From positions 48,005-112,004 of the forward strand of contig NZ_QAOG01000009.1 in assembly GCF_003050705.1 (NCBI RefSeq): a stretch of DNA of 64,000 bases, in the 5' to 3' direction. The notes below the pieces were generated by a model. That model ran no database searches, was not told the DNA's origin, and worked only from the letters and a program-made list of their open reading frames with translations. The stretch comes from Sphingomonas aurantiaca. Its GTDB lineage: Bacteria > Pseudomonadota > Alphaproteobacteria > Sphingomonadales > Sphingomonadaceae. Made by a program: the position numbers and the translations under genes. Shown here in pieces: positions 33,607-41,777 of the stretch. Every line of letters starts with the position of its first letter. Position 1 is the stretch's first letter.

Positions 33607-34246
33607 ACACCCGCCGCGGCCCGCCGCTCAGCACCGGCAGGACCCGGTGTTCGAGGTCGCCGGCAATGTCGAAGATCAGCGCGGTCCCCGCATGATCATG
33701 CCGATACCGCGTCAGCATCGCGTTGGTCCCGACCAGGCGCAGTTCGAAATCGCCACCCTCATAGGCGCTGTCGGACAGGTTGACGGTGATCCCCAGCCGG
33801 CGTGCGCCCGCCGCATCGTCATGCGTGTCGTTATGCCAGTCGAGCGCATCCAGCCCGTTGGCGCGGGTCTGGACGACCCGGCCCTCGACGCGCTGCAGGT
33901 CGTGGCGGCCGGTCACCGCCTCGACCCAGCGCAGGAACGCCGGACGGCTGAGCATGATATTGAGCGCCGCGCCGACCCGCTGCGGCGACTCGACCTCGCG
34001 CGATCCGAGCCGGTCGACATGATCGACCACGAACGATCCGCGACGGCAGCGGTCGAGCAGGCTGGCCAGCAGATCGGGATCGAGCAGATCGCGGCATTCG
34101 ATCGCGCGATGCCGCAGGAAGACCTGCGCCGGCGCATCGGGCGGCACGCGCACATCGGTACGCTGCGCACCGATCGCGATCGGCCGGACCTCCCCGTGCC
34201 CCGGCAAGGCATGGTCGGCAAATGCGGTTCGGATCGATGCGGACAC
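33572..34246 (-). CDS. Prolyl-4-hydroxylase-like Fe(II)/2OG oxygenase
   Basis: A 224-residue oxygenase. The HxD iron motif is in WHNDTHDD near residue 136, the distal His and the 2OG-binding Arg are in LEHRVLPVLSGGPRRVFTGWF near the C-terminus, and GITVNLSDSAYEGGDFEL is the family beta-strand pair. GTG 34246 is used as start; GGGAG is six bases upstream. Third gene of the minus-strand run HEXXH protein - methyltransferase - oxygenase, 57 nt after the methyltransferase. Possible substrate is a peptide in this island; alternatives are free amino acids. Confidence 0.8.
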   Translation of the reverse strand: MSASIRTAFADHALPGHGEVRPIAIGAQRTDVRVPPDAPAQVFLRHRAIECRDLLDPDLLASLLDRCRRGSFVVDHVDRLGSREVESPQRVGAALNIMLSRPAFLRWVEAVTGRHDLQRVEGRVVQTRANGLDALDWHNDTHDDAAGARRLGITVNLSDSAYEGGDFELRLVGTNAMLTRYRHDHAGTALIFDIAGDLEHRVLPVLSGGPRRVFTGWFVEQSSS

Positions 34247-34303
34247 ATCCGTCTCCCGTGGCAGGCACGATGAGTCCGAACAAAGTCCCGCAACGCGATC
34301 CCG

Positions 34304-35125
34304 TCAAGCCGCGATCGTCCCGGCCGTCACCGCAGCGTCCTTGACGAAGACGAACGCGGCATAGGCGCCTTCGGGCAGCATCCGGTCGTCGGGACCGTAG
34401 AACGGGCCGGGTTGCGGCCGTGCCCCCGGCGTCGCGATCACGCGGTAGCGAGACGCGGTGGCGGTATCGGTAAAGCGGAAATGGCAGCCCCACAGGATCA
34501 GCATCCCGCCCGGCGCCACGCAGCGGTCGAGCGCTGCCACGGCTGCCGCGAACCGGGCGAACGGCAACAGCCCGGTACAGGCTTCGGGGCGCAGCACGTC
34601 GAGATCGCCGTGCCGCAGCACCGACAGGCAGAACACCGCGTCATATCCCTCTGCGCCATAGTCCCCCGCATCGTTCCGCGCATCGTTCCCCGGGGCGCCC
34701 TGTCGCCGAACGACGAGCGCATCGGGCGTATCGGCGCAGGCGAAATCGATCCGTCCCGATGCCGGGCGCGGCGCGAGCCGAGCAGCGGTATGGCGGGCGC
34801 GCACGATACAGGCGGGGTTCGCGTCGATCGCATCGATCCGCGCATGCGGCAGATAGCGCGCCAGCGTGACCGCCTCCTCTCCCGTCGAGCAGCCGAACGA
34901 CAACAGCCGTGGCGCCGCGCGGTCCGCCAGTCGCGCGGTCACGACCGCGAACAACGGCGGGTGCCGATCGAGGCGCGTGACGGTCGCGGGCTGGAACAGC
35001 CCCGCGCCGGCACGCCCCGCACGCAGCCAGCCGCGGCCGAGCGGGGTCGCCAGCGCGCGAACGACACGGACAACGGCAACCAGCGGCACGACGCGCTTGA
35101 GGCGGTTGCGCAGCGCCGGGATCAT
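34304..35125 (-). CDS. SAM-dependent methyltransferase (CheR-like motif I)
   Basis: A 273-residue protein with LLSFGCSTGEEAVTLARYLP (motif I, C/S-TGEE as in CheR-like enzymes) near residues 75-94, IDAIDANPACIVRAR right after, and PGGMLILWGCHFRF later. ATG 35125 overlaps the stop of the upstream HEXXH gene (ATGA). Some linker repeats occur (GNDARNDAGDYG). CheR-like motif I occurs in O-methyltransferases acting on carboxylates, but the other CheR features are not obvious, so the substrate is open. Confidence 0.72.
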   Translation of the reverse strand: MIPALRNRLKRVVPLVAVVRVVRALATPLGRGWLRAGRAGAGLFQPATVTRLDRHPPLFAVVTARLADRAAPRLLSFGCSTGEEAVTLARYLPHARIDAIDANPACIVRARHTAARLAPRPASGRIDFACADTPDALVVRRQGAPGNDARNDAGDYGAEGYDAVFCLSVLRHGDLDVLRPEACTGLLPFARFAAAVAALDRCVAPGGMLILWGCHFRFTDTATASRYRVIATPGARPQPGPFYGPDDRMLPEGAYAAFVFVKDAAVTAGTIAA

Positions 35126-35634
35126 GACCGGGTCGCGCAGGCGGGCCGCAACCATGCCCGCATCGCGGGAAAGCGCGCGCCATCGCCGTCGCCCCGCACC
35201 GCCATCCCCCAATATTGCAGCATCGGCAGGCCGATGAAGCTGCCGCTGGTAAATGCCGCGATCAGCGAGTCGGGGCCGCCCTTGTAACTGGCGTGAAACA
35301 GCGTGCCGACGGGCACGCCGATCGCCATTGCCGCAGCATAGGACCAGGCGATCGCCGCCATCTCCTCGGCGGGATCGTCGCCGACCTGCGCCAGTACGTC
35401 CCGTTGCGCCGGATCGGTGACCGCGAGATGCCCCGCCTCGTGGAGCAGATCGCCGACATGGCCTCGTTGCACGGGGTCGTAGAACAGCACACCGCGCTGC
35501 ACCGTCATCGCCGGCAACAGCGCATCGGCCGGGACTCGTCCGGCGACCACCGTCAGTCCGATGCCGTGCAGAAAATCGAGGATGGCGGCCAGTTCCGGCG
35601 CTTCGCCTAGCGCAGAGGGGAATCCGGCCTTCAT
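35122..35634 (-). CDS. HEXXH-motif protein of unknown function
   Basis: A 170-residue protein with DLLHEAGHLAVTDPAQR near residue 64: the HExxH zinc-binding helix of metallopeptidases, with a downstream acidic pair (DDPAEEMAAIAW) that could give the third ligand. No signal peptide or membrane segment. First gene of the coupled three-gene run with the methyltransferase and oxygenase. The ATG at 35634 overlaps an ATGTCGAC motif and has no good ribosome site, so the start is less sure. A cytoplasmic peptidase or an inactive relative are both possible. Confidence 0.6.
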   Translation of the reverse strand: MKAGFPSALGEAPELAAILDFLHGIGLTVVAGRVPADALLPAMTVQRGVLFYDPVQRGHVGDLLHEAGHLAVTDPAQRDVLAQVGDDPAEEMAAIAWSYAAAMAIGVPVGTLFHASYKGGPDSLIAAFTSGSFIGLPMLQYWGMAVRGDGDGARFPAMRAWLRPACATRS

Positions 35635-35830
35635 GTCGACACGTCTACGCGTCTACGCGCATACCGACAAGCTGGCATCCACGGTGAGGGTGGCCGGGAC
35701 GGGACGATCAGGTGCGCGTGTCAGGAGCCCGACGCCGGCTTGTTAAACGCGCGACAATGGTCGACCATCGGCGCGCCCGCGGTGTCGTTGCGCGGACGCT
35801 TCCCGACGTCCTCTCGTCAAGGAACCGCGC

Positions 35831-36958
35831 ATGACCAGGATCGTGGCTTTCGCGCTATCGGCGCTTACGCTCGCCAGCCCCGCAACCGCACAGGTCGACC
35901 CGGTCGCGCGCGACCTGGCGCGGCAGGCGCTGACGGCGGCGACCGCGCCGACGGCAATGAAGATGCCGATCGTCGGGAGCGAACAGCCCGGCACGCCCGC
36001 GGTCGCCAATTCGTCGGGGACGATCGGCGATGCGCCGATCCAGGTGAACGGCAGCGCGCCCAACGACACGGGCTATCTCGCGTTCAAATATGGCGCGGAC
36101 GGCAAGGGGGTGACGAACTACTGGGTCAAGACCCGCAGCCCGGCGATGAACGGCTATGCCGCGGTCCAGAATGGCGACCGGATCGTCGTCGACCTGTGGC
36201 AGGCGGGCACCGGTGCGCAGACCGGCCATGTCGGCGGAACGCGCGTGACCGTCGACAATGCGGCGTTCTCGGCGGGCGAGGTTGCCGGGCGCTGGACGTT
36301 GTTCACCGGTACGGGGATCGCCTCGTCGAAGGTGACGCAGGCCTATCCGCGCCGCTACGGATCGATGAACGCGATCGTTGCCAACAGCTACCAGCAGGTC
36401 CTCTTCCCGGGCGGCGTAAACCCGGCGCTGGCGTCCGCGGGCAGCAATTTCGGCGGGTGGGTGGTGATCGGCGCGGGCGCGGCATCGCCCGGGTTCGGAC
36501 CGCTCAAGTTCTTGCGCGCGGGCGCCGCGCTGCTCGCCACGCCGGAAGCGGGCGCGTTCGAGGTCGATGCGGACGCCCGCCCGTATTTCACCGCGGCCGA
36601 TGGCATCCGGCGCAGCATCATGCTCGCCGATACCGCCGCGCCGACCGTCAAGGTGCTGCCCGATGCAGGATCGGGCGCGACCGCGACGATCACCGCGACC
36701 GGCACCGCGGGGATCGTCCAGCTCGTCACCAGCGCCGCGACGCGGGCAGGGGACCTGTTCACGGTCACCTATGCGCATGCCTATCCGTCCGCCAGCTATC
36801 CGGTGATCTCCGCGGCGAACGCGGCCGCCATCGCGCTGGTCCGGAACGGCTATCTGACCGCGACCGCGACCGGGTTCACCGTCAGCCAGCCCGCCACACC
36901 CGGTACGACCCTGCCGGCCGGGACCTATGCGATCACCTTCAATGCGCCCGGCGCTTGA
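35831..36958 (+). CDS. Secreted protein of unknown function
   Basis: A 375-residue protein with a Sec signal peptide (MTRIVAFALSALTLASPATA, cleavage after ATA likely). The mature part is rich in Gly/Ala/Thr and looks all-beta: AFKYGADGKGVTNYWVKTRSP, then YPRRYGSMNAIVANSYQQVLFPGGVNPALASAG, ending in repeats of short strands. Resemblance to phage tail fibre or adhesin stalks is possible but weak. AAGGAA precedes ATG 35831. The stop overlaps the TTG start of the nucleotidyltransferase (TTGA). Confidence 0.6.
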   Translation: MTRIVAFALSALTLASPATAQVDPVARDLARQALTAATAPTAMKMPIVGSEQPGTPAVANSSGTIGDAPIQVNGSAPNDTGYLAFKYGADGKGVTNYWVKTRSPAMNGYAAVQNGDRIVVDLWQAGTGAQTGHVGGTRVTVDNAAFSAGEVAGRWTLFTGTGIASSKVTQAYPRRYGSMNAIVANSYQQVLFPGGVNPALASAGSNFGGWVVIGAGAASPGFGPLKFLRAGAALLATPEAGAFEVDADARPYFTAADGIRRSIMLADTAAPTVKVLPDAGSGATATITATGTAGIVQLVTSAATRAGDLFTVTYAHAYPSASYPVISAANAAAIALVRNGYLTATATGFTVSQPATPGTTLPAGTYAITFNAPGA

Positions 36959-38160
36959 CGACGGCCGCATCATCTCCGCGGTCATCCGCAGCGCACCGGT
37001 CGGAGATATCGGCCGCGTTCGCGTTCGTCTGTGCGTGTGCCGATCCGCTCGCCCCACCCAAGCCGGGCGACCGGTGTCTTTGTCCCGAAGGGGATCTGGA
37101 CGGCGACGCGATCGCCGCGATCGCGCACCGGCACCAGCTCGTGCCGCTGGTCGTCGAGACGCTCAGGCGGTGCAACCGGCCGATTCCGGCGACGCTGGCC
37201 GCGCGTCACGATCCGCTCGCGCCGCTGCGGTCCGCGCGCGAGGCGATCCGGTTGCGGACTCTACTGATGGCGGAGGGTATCGAGCCGCTGTTCCTCAAGG
37301 GCAGCACGCTGGCGGTGCTGGCCTATGGCGCGATCGATCGCCGCCAGTTCAGCGATATCGACCTGCTCGTCGATCCGGCCGACGCACGCCGTGCAGCGAC
37401 CGTGCTCGAGACGGCCGGCTACCGGATCCCAGGCGGCGCGCACGAAGACCTGTCGGAGCGGGTCGCGCGCGCGCTCCCGCTCGCCAAGGACCTGGAGATC
37501 CGTCATCCCGGCAACCGGCAGATCGTCGAGCTTCACTGGCGCATGACCGACACGCCGCACGAGCGCCCGGCCCGCGACGCCGTCCAATGGGTCGAACTGG
37601 CCCCCGGCGCAGCGGTGGCCACGTTGGCGACCGAGGCGCTGTTCGCCTATGTCTGCAACCACGGCGCCGCGCATCTATGGGCACGGCTCCGCTGGCTGGC
37701 CGATGTCGCAGCGCTGCTGGCGCGCGAGCCCGATGGCGGCGACCAGCTCTGGCACGCCGCGGTCGCCCGGCGCCAGACCCGCGCAGCCGCCTCTGCGATC
37801 CTGCTCGCGCGGCGATACTTCGACACGCCCCCGCCTCCTGCGTTCCGTGCGCCCGTATCGCTCCGCCTGATGCTGCTCGTCGCACTGTCGCGGCGCACGA
37901 TCGAAGCGGGAGGCGGGACCGCCGAGCTCGCGCGGTCGCGCTGGCGTGGCTGGGCGGAGATGACGGGCAAACTGCTCGTCGCATCGAGCGCGGGCGATCT
38001 TCGCGGCTGGATCATGCGCCTGCTCTTCTCCGCCTCGGACGAAGACGGCGCCGACCGCCCGCGCTTCTGGTTCGTGCTCTACCCCCTGCGCCGTATCCCG
38101 AGGCTGCTCAGGCGACGCCGGGCACGGCGGCTGAACGGCATGCGCGGTACGCGCGGCTGA
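36955..38160 (+). CDS. Nucleotidyltransferase family protein (NTP_transf_5-like), copy 1
   Basis: A 401-residue protein related to the putative nucleotidyltransferases that accompany lasso clusters: LFLKGSTLAVLAYG, then RQFSDIDLLVDPADA with the paired Asp near residue 134, and LHWRMTD further on. No ATG fits; TTG 36955 overlaps the upstream stop (TTGA) and gives a length equal to copy 2 (403 aa), so it is preferred. The C-terminus is very basic (RRIPRLLRRRRARR), perhaps membrane-associated. In paeninodin-type clusters such a protein acts with the HprK-like kinase; its reaction is not settled. Confidence 0.75.
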   Translation: MTTAASSPRSSAAHRSEISAAFAFVCACADPLAPPKPGDRCLCPEGDLDGDAIAAIAHRHQLVPLVVETLRRCNRPIPATLAARHDPLAPLRSAREAIRLRTLLMAEGIEPLFLKGSTLAVLAYGAIDRRQFSDIDLLVDPADARRAATVLETAGYRIPGGAHEDLSERVARALPLAKDLEIRHPGNRQIVELHWRMTDTPHERPARDAVQWVELAPGAAVATLATEALFAYVCNHGAAHLWARLRWLADVAALLAREPDGGDQLWHAAVARRQTRAAASAILLARRYFDTPPPPAFRAPVSLRLMLLVALSRRTIEAGGGTAELARSRWRGWAEMTGKLLVASSAGDLRGWIMRLLFSASDEDGADRPRFWFVLYPLRRIPRLLRRRRARRLNGMRGTRG

Positions 38161-38166
38161 GCGACG

Positions 38167-39129
38167 TCATCGCGTCGGCGTGAGGGACAGGCGTTCGATC
38201 AGGATCGACGCCCGGTCGAGCTGGTCGAGCGCGCGCGGGCGGACGATGCGGTAGACACCCGCCGCGCCGAACAGGTCGAGACATTGCCGCCAATGCGCCG
38301 CCTGCCGCCCCATCGGCACCACCAGCTGACCGCGGAAGGTGTTGGCGACCAGCGCGCCGACCGCCTCGGCACCGGGCAGCGGCGAAATCGCGAAATCCTC
38401 GCCCCAGTCGAGCAACACGACCGCGGCGAGATCGACCGCACGGTCATCGGCAGGCGCGTCGACGGGGACGCGGTATTTGTCCATGTCGACAAGGACCGGC
38501 TCGAGCCCGTCGGGCGTCCGCGCGATCGCGCCGAGCGACGCACGCCACAGCTTGAGGTTGCGCAACCCCGGCCACAGCCGCGCCGACCCGCCCCCGCCCC
38601 CGCTTTCGATCGCGACCGCGCAGATATCGTCGCAGATCACCCGGTGGCCACGATGCTGGAGATGCATCGCCATGGTCGACTTGCCGCTTCCCGCGGGCGC
38701 AATGAAGACGATGGCGCGTCCATTCACCTCCACGGCCGAGGCGTGGAGCGGCAGCAGCCCGCGCTGATGCAGGAGCGCGCCCATCGCCGACCCGAGCAGA
38801 TAGGCGCGCACGTCGCCGTCGGGCACGTCGGGGCAGGGCTCCACCACCATCTCGCGCCCGTGGCGGACCAGGAATCGGCCGACGCGCGGGACGTCCATCC
38901 AGAAATGATCCGCGTCGCACCGAACATCGGGAAGGATTTCGGGCGCGTCGGGGGGCGGGGCCGCAGCCATGCGGACGACGACGTCGATGGCCCCGGATGT
39001 CGCTTCGTGCCCATCGTCGCCTGCTTCGTCGACGAGGTGCAGTTCGGGCAGCGGCAACGTCGATTGCAACCGGAGGCCGAACGCCCGATAACACCGCGAC
39101 GAAGAGGATGACGGAGACCAGGGTGACAT
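38167..39129 (-). CDS. HPr-kinase-like P-loop protein, copy 3
   Basis: A 320-residue protein with the complete family layout: CYRAFGLRLQSTLPLPEL at the start, LLGSAMGALLHQRGLLPLHASAVEVNGRAIVFIAPAGSGKSTMAMHL with the P-loop near residue 145-152, HRVICDDICAV, and SPLPGAEAVGALVANTFR. It is the most family-like of the three copies. Divergent from the PqqD gene 70 nt away and convergent with the nucleotidyltransferase. Predicted to phosphorylate the C-terminal Ser of a precursor as PadeK/ThcoK do. Confidence 0.82.
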   Translation of the reverse strand: MSPWSPSSSSSRCYRAFGLRLQSTLPLPELHLVDEAGDDGHEATSGAIDVVVRMAAAPPPDAPEILPDVRCDADHFWMDVPRVGRFLVRHGREMVVEPCPDVPDGDVRAYLLGSAMGALLHQRGLLPLHASAVEVNGRAIVFIAPAGSGKSTMAMHLQHRGHRVICDDICAVAIESGGGGGSARLWPGLRNLKLWRASLGAIARTPDGLEPVLVDMDKYRVPVDAPADDRAVDLAAVVLLDWGEDFAISPLPGAEAVGALVANTFRGQLVVPMGRQAAHWRQCLDLFGAAGVYRIVRPRALDQLDRASILIERLSLTPTR

Positions 39130-39199
39130 GACCCCGGCTTACCGCGCGCTTCCCGACCCGCCAAGGGCGGCCCTGCAGCTGGAGAGACACGTGGACGGA

Positions 39200-39469
39200 A
39201 TGACGCTGGTATCGAGGCAGCCGGGAATGATCGAGGCCGACGCGGCCGGCGAACTGGTCGGCCTGCACGTCGAGCGCGGCACCTGCTACGGGTTCAACGC
39301 GACCGCGACGCGCGTGTGGCAGCTGCTGGAACAGCCGCGCACCGTCGATCAACTGGTCGCCGACCTGCTCGCCGAACATGAGGTGGACGAGGCCGAATGC
39401 CGCGCCGACCTCCACGACCTGCTTGCGTCGCTGGAGAGCGAACAGCTCGTCGGCCTGACGCCGGCATGA
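39200..39469 (+). CDS. PqqD-family RRE protein (lasso B1-like), copy 2
   Basis: An 89-residue PqqD-fold protein: MTLVSRQPGMIEADAAGELVGLHVERGTCYGFNATATRVWQLLE, then LVADLLAEHEVDEAECRADLHDLL. An ATG at 39128 is in frame but ATG 39200 gives the same length as copy 1 and a family-like start. The stop overlaps the cyclase start (ATGA). It should bind the precursor leader and hand it to B2 and the cyclase. Confidence 0.9.
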   Translation: MTLVSRQPGMIEADAAGELVGLHVERGTCYGFNATATRVWQLLEQPRTVDQLVADLLAEHEVDEAECRADLHDLLASLESEQLVGLTPA

Positions 39470-41385
39470 CCGCGCTCGCCGGCCTGTGGAGCCGGCGCGA
39501 CGCAGCAACCGAAACGACGGTCGGGCGGATGCTCGACGCGCAGGCCGCGTTCGGGCCCGACGCAGCGATCCGCCGCACGCTGGATAGCGCGACGCTCGGG
39601 CGACGGCTGTATGCGCTGGTTCCCGAGGATGATTTCGACCGCGGTCCGGTGCTGGGCAGCGACGGCACGCTGCTGCTGGCCGCGGATGCGCGGATCGACA
39701 ATCGTGACGAGATCGCCGCGGCGCTCGGCCTGTCGTCCGCCGAGCTGGCGCGCGTGGCCGAGCCGCAGCTGGTGATGGCGGTGGTGGAGCGCTGGGGCAT
39801 CGCGGGTCTCGCCCGCGTCGTCGGCGCGTTCGCGGTGATCCTGTGGGACCGGCGTCGGCAGGCGCTGACGCTGGCGCGCGATCCGATGGGCGAGCGGCCG
39901 CTCTTCTACCATCGCGGCGACGGCTTCGTCGCGACCGCCTCGATGCCGCGAGGGCTGCACGCGCATCCCGACATTCCCTACGCACCCAGCACGACCGCGA
40001 CCGCCGACTTCCTGGCGGTGCTGCCCGAAGGCGAGGAAAGCTTCTTCGCGGGTATCACCCGCGTCCGGCCGGGCCATGCGGTCACGATCGACGCCGACGG
40101 CCTCACCGAGGCTCGGCTGTGGACGCCGGTGCGCACAGTGCTGCGGCTCAAGCCCGCGGACTATGCCGAAGGGCTGCGCGCCGAGCTCGACCGCGCGGTC
40201 GCGGTCCGGTTACGCCGGCACCACGGCGCGGTGGGGGCGCATCTGTCCGCCGGGCTCGACAGCGCCAGCGTCGCCGCCACGGCCGCCCGGATGATGGAGT
40301 TTGAGCCGTTGCATGCCTTCACCGCGGTGCCCGGGCCCGGCGCGCCCGCGCCCGGCGGGGCGATCGCCGACGAGGGGCCGATCGCCGCGCGCGTCGCCGC
40401 GCTGCACGCCAATATCGTCCATGTGCGCGTGCAGGGCGACGGACGATCGCCGCTGCCGCTGCTCGACCGGCATTTCGATCTCTACCAGCGGCCGGTCATG
40501 AATCCGTGCAACGCGGTATGGGCCGAGACGATCAACGATGCCGCGCGCAGCCGCGGCGTGAGCGTCCTGCTGACCGGACAGCTCGGCAATTTCACGCTGA
40601 GCCACGACGGTATCCCGCACCTCGCGCAGCTGCTCGGCGCCGGGCGGCTCGTCGCGCTCGCCCGGCTGGCGCGGCAGCTGCGCACGCGCGGCTGGCGCCG
40701 GCGACGGATCGGCGCCGCGATGCTGGGCCCGTTCCTGTCGCCCGCCGCCTGGAGCTGGCTGACCGACCGGTTCGGCCGCTCGCTCGCGCTGCACAGCTAC
40801 AGCGCGCTGCGCCAGGACGCGATCGCCGACCTGGACGCCCGTGCCGCGATGACCGGCACCGATCTGTCCTATCGCCCATGGCGCGACGGGCGGGCGATGC
40901 GGCTCTGGGGGCTCGATCGGGTCGACATGGGATCCTACAACAAGGGAACGCTCGCCGGTTGGGGCATCGACCTGCGCGACCCGACCGCCGATCGCCGGCT
41001 GATCGAGTGGGCGCTGAGCGTCCCCGACGAGCAATATATCCTGGGCGGCGAACCCCGGTCGCTGGCGCGGCGCGCATTTGCGGACCGGCTGCCGCCCGAA
41101 CTCGTCGGTGAGCAGCGGCGCGGCTATCAGGCGGCCGACTGGCACGTCGGCGTGTCCGGCGCGCTAAGCGAGATGGTCGCCGAACTCGACGGGATCGAAC
41201 GCTGCCGACCGGGCGAGGCGCTGGTCGATGTCGCGCAGTTGCGTGCGCTGGTCCGCGACTGGCCGGACTTTGCCGCGGACGACCCGCGCTGGAACCAGCC
41301 GGCGATCGTCGACCGTTACCGCTCCATGCTGCTGCGCGGCGTCGCGGCCGGGCATTTCCTGCGCCGGGCGGCGCGCACCAACTGA
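39466..41385 (+). CDS. Asparagine-synthetase-like lasso cyclase (C protein), copy 2
   Basis: A 639-residue asparagine synthetase homologue. N-terminus MTALAGLWSRRD lacks the glutaminase Cys. The AMP loop reads HLSAGLDSASVAATAA near residue 261 (Gly to Ala change in the usual SGGLDSS). DPMGERPLFYH and the C-terminal helical half are family-like. It is in the compact order B1 - C - B2 (39200, 39466, 41400), the core of a lasso operon. ATGA overlap with B1. About the same as copy 1 in layout but clearly divergent in sequence, so a duplication is not recent. Its most likely substrate is one of the two KPW-type peptides. Confidence 0.88.
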   Translation: MTALAGLWSRRDAATETTVGRMLDAQAAFGPDAAIRRTLDSATLGRRLYALVPEDDFDRGPVLGSDGTLLLAADARIDNRDEIAAALGLSSAELARVAEPQLVMAVVERWGIAGLARVVGAFAVILWDRRRQALTLARDPMGERPLFYHRGDGFVATASMPRGLHAHPDIPYAPSTTATADFLAVLPEGEESFFAGITRVRPGHAVTIDADGLTEARLWTPVRTVLRLKPADYAEGLRAELDRAVAVRLRRHHGAVGAHLSAGLDSASVAATAARMMEFEPLHAFTAVPGPGAPAPGGAIADEGPIAARVAALHANIVHVRVQGDGRSPLPLLDRHFDLYQRPVMNPCNAVWAETINDAARSRGVSVLLTGQLGNFTLSHDGIPHLAQLLGAGRLVALARLARQLRTRGWRRRRIGAAMLGPFLSPAAWSWLTDRFGRSLALHSYSALRQDAIADLDARAAMTGTDLSYRPWRDGRAMRLWGLDRVDMGSYNKGTLAGWGIDLRDPTADRRLIEWALSVPDEQYILGGEPRSLARRAFADRLPPELVGEQRRGYQAADWHVGVSGALSEMVAELDGIERCRPGEALVDVAQLRALVRDWPDFAADDPRWNQPAIVDRYRSMLLRGVAAGHFLRRAARTN

Positions 41386-41399
41386 TCCGCCGACTGCCC

Positions 41400-41777
41400 T
41401 TGCTGATCGAGGCGCTGGCGATGCTGGCGCTGGCGTCGTTGCTGATCGCGATCCTGTCGTTCCGGCGGATCGCCGCCATAGCCGCGGTGCGACGCTCGGC
41501 AACCGCGGCGACGCCGGCGCAGGCGCGCGCGATCGAACGCGCGGTTGCCGCCTGGGGCCGGCGCGTGCCGTGGCGCGCGGTATGCTTCCAGCAAGGGCTT
41601 GCCGCACAGTTGATGCTGCGGCGGCGCGGATTGGCGGCAGCGCTATATTACGGCGCCGCGCGCGACGAGACGGGGCAGTTGATCGCGCATGTCTGGGTCC
41701 GCTCGGGCGCGGTCGACGTGATCGGGTGCGAGGGCGCGGAGCGTTACGGCCTGCTGGCGGTGTTTCCGCCTGCCTGA
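41400..41777 (+). CDS. Lasso peptide biosynthesis B2-type leader peptidase, copy 2
   Basis: A 125-residue transglutaminase-like protein: catalytic Cys in VPWRAVCFQQGLAAQLMLRR, His in LIAHVWVRSG, acidic residue in AVDVIG. No ATG is available near the N-terminus; TTG 41400 is used here, and CTG 41382 just over the cyclase stop is an alternative, giving the usual LIRRLPLL start. It follows the cyclase by 14 nt. The 3' end overlaps the convergent nucleotidyltransferase by 34 nt. With copy 1 at 17164 there are two B2 proteins. Confidence 0.83.
   Translation: MLIEALAMLALASLLIAILSFRRIAAIAAVRRSATAATPAQARAIERAVAAWGRRVPWRAVCFQQGLAAQLMLRRRGLAAALYYGAARDETGQLIAHVWVRSGAVDVIGCEGAERYGLLAVFPPA

Noticed and set aside
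39128..39199. Longer PqqD start at 39128
   Set aside because: The extra 24 residues are not PqqD-like; ATG 39200 gives the same length as the copy at 22903.
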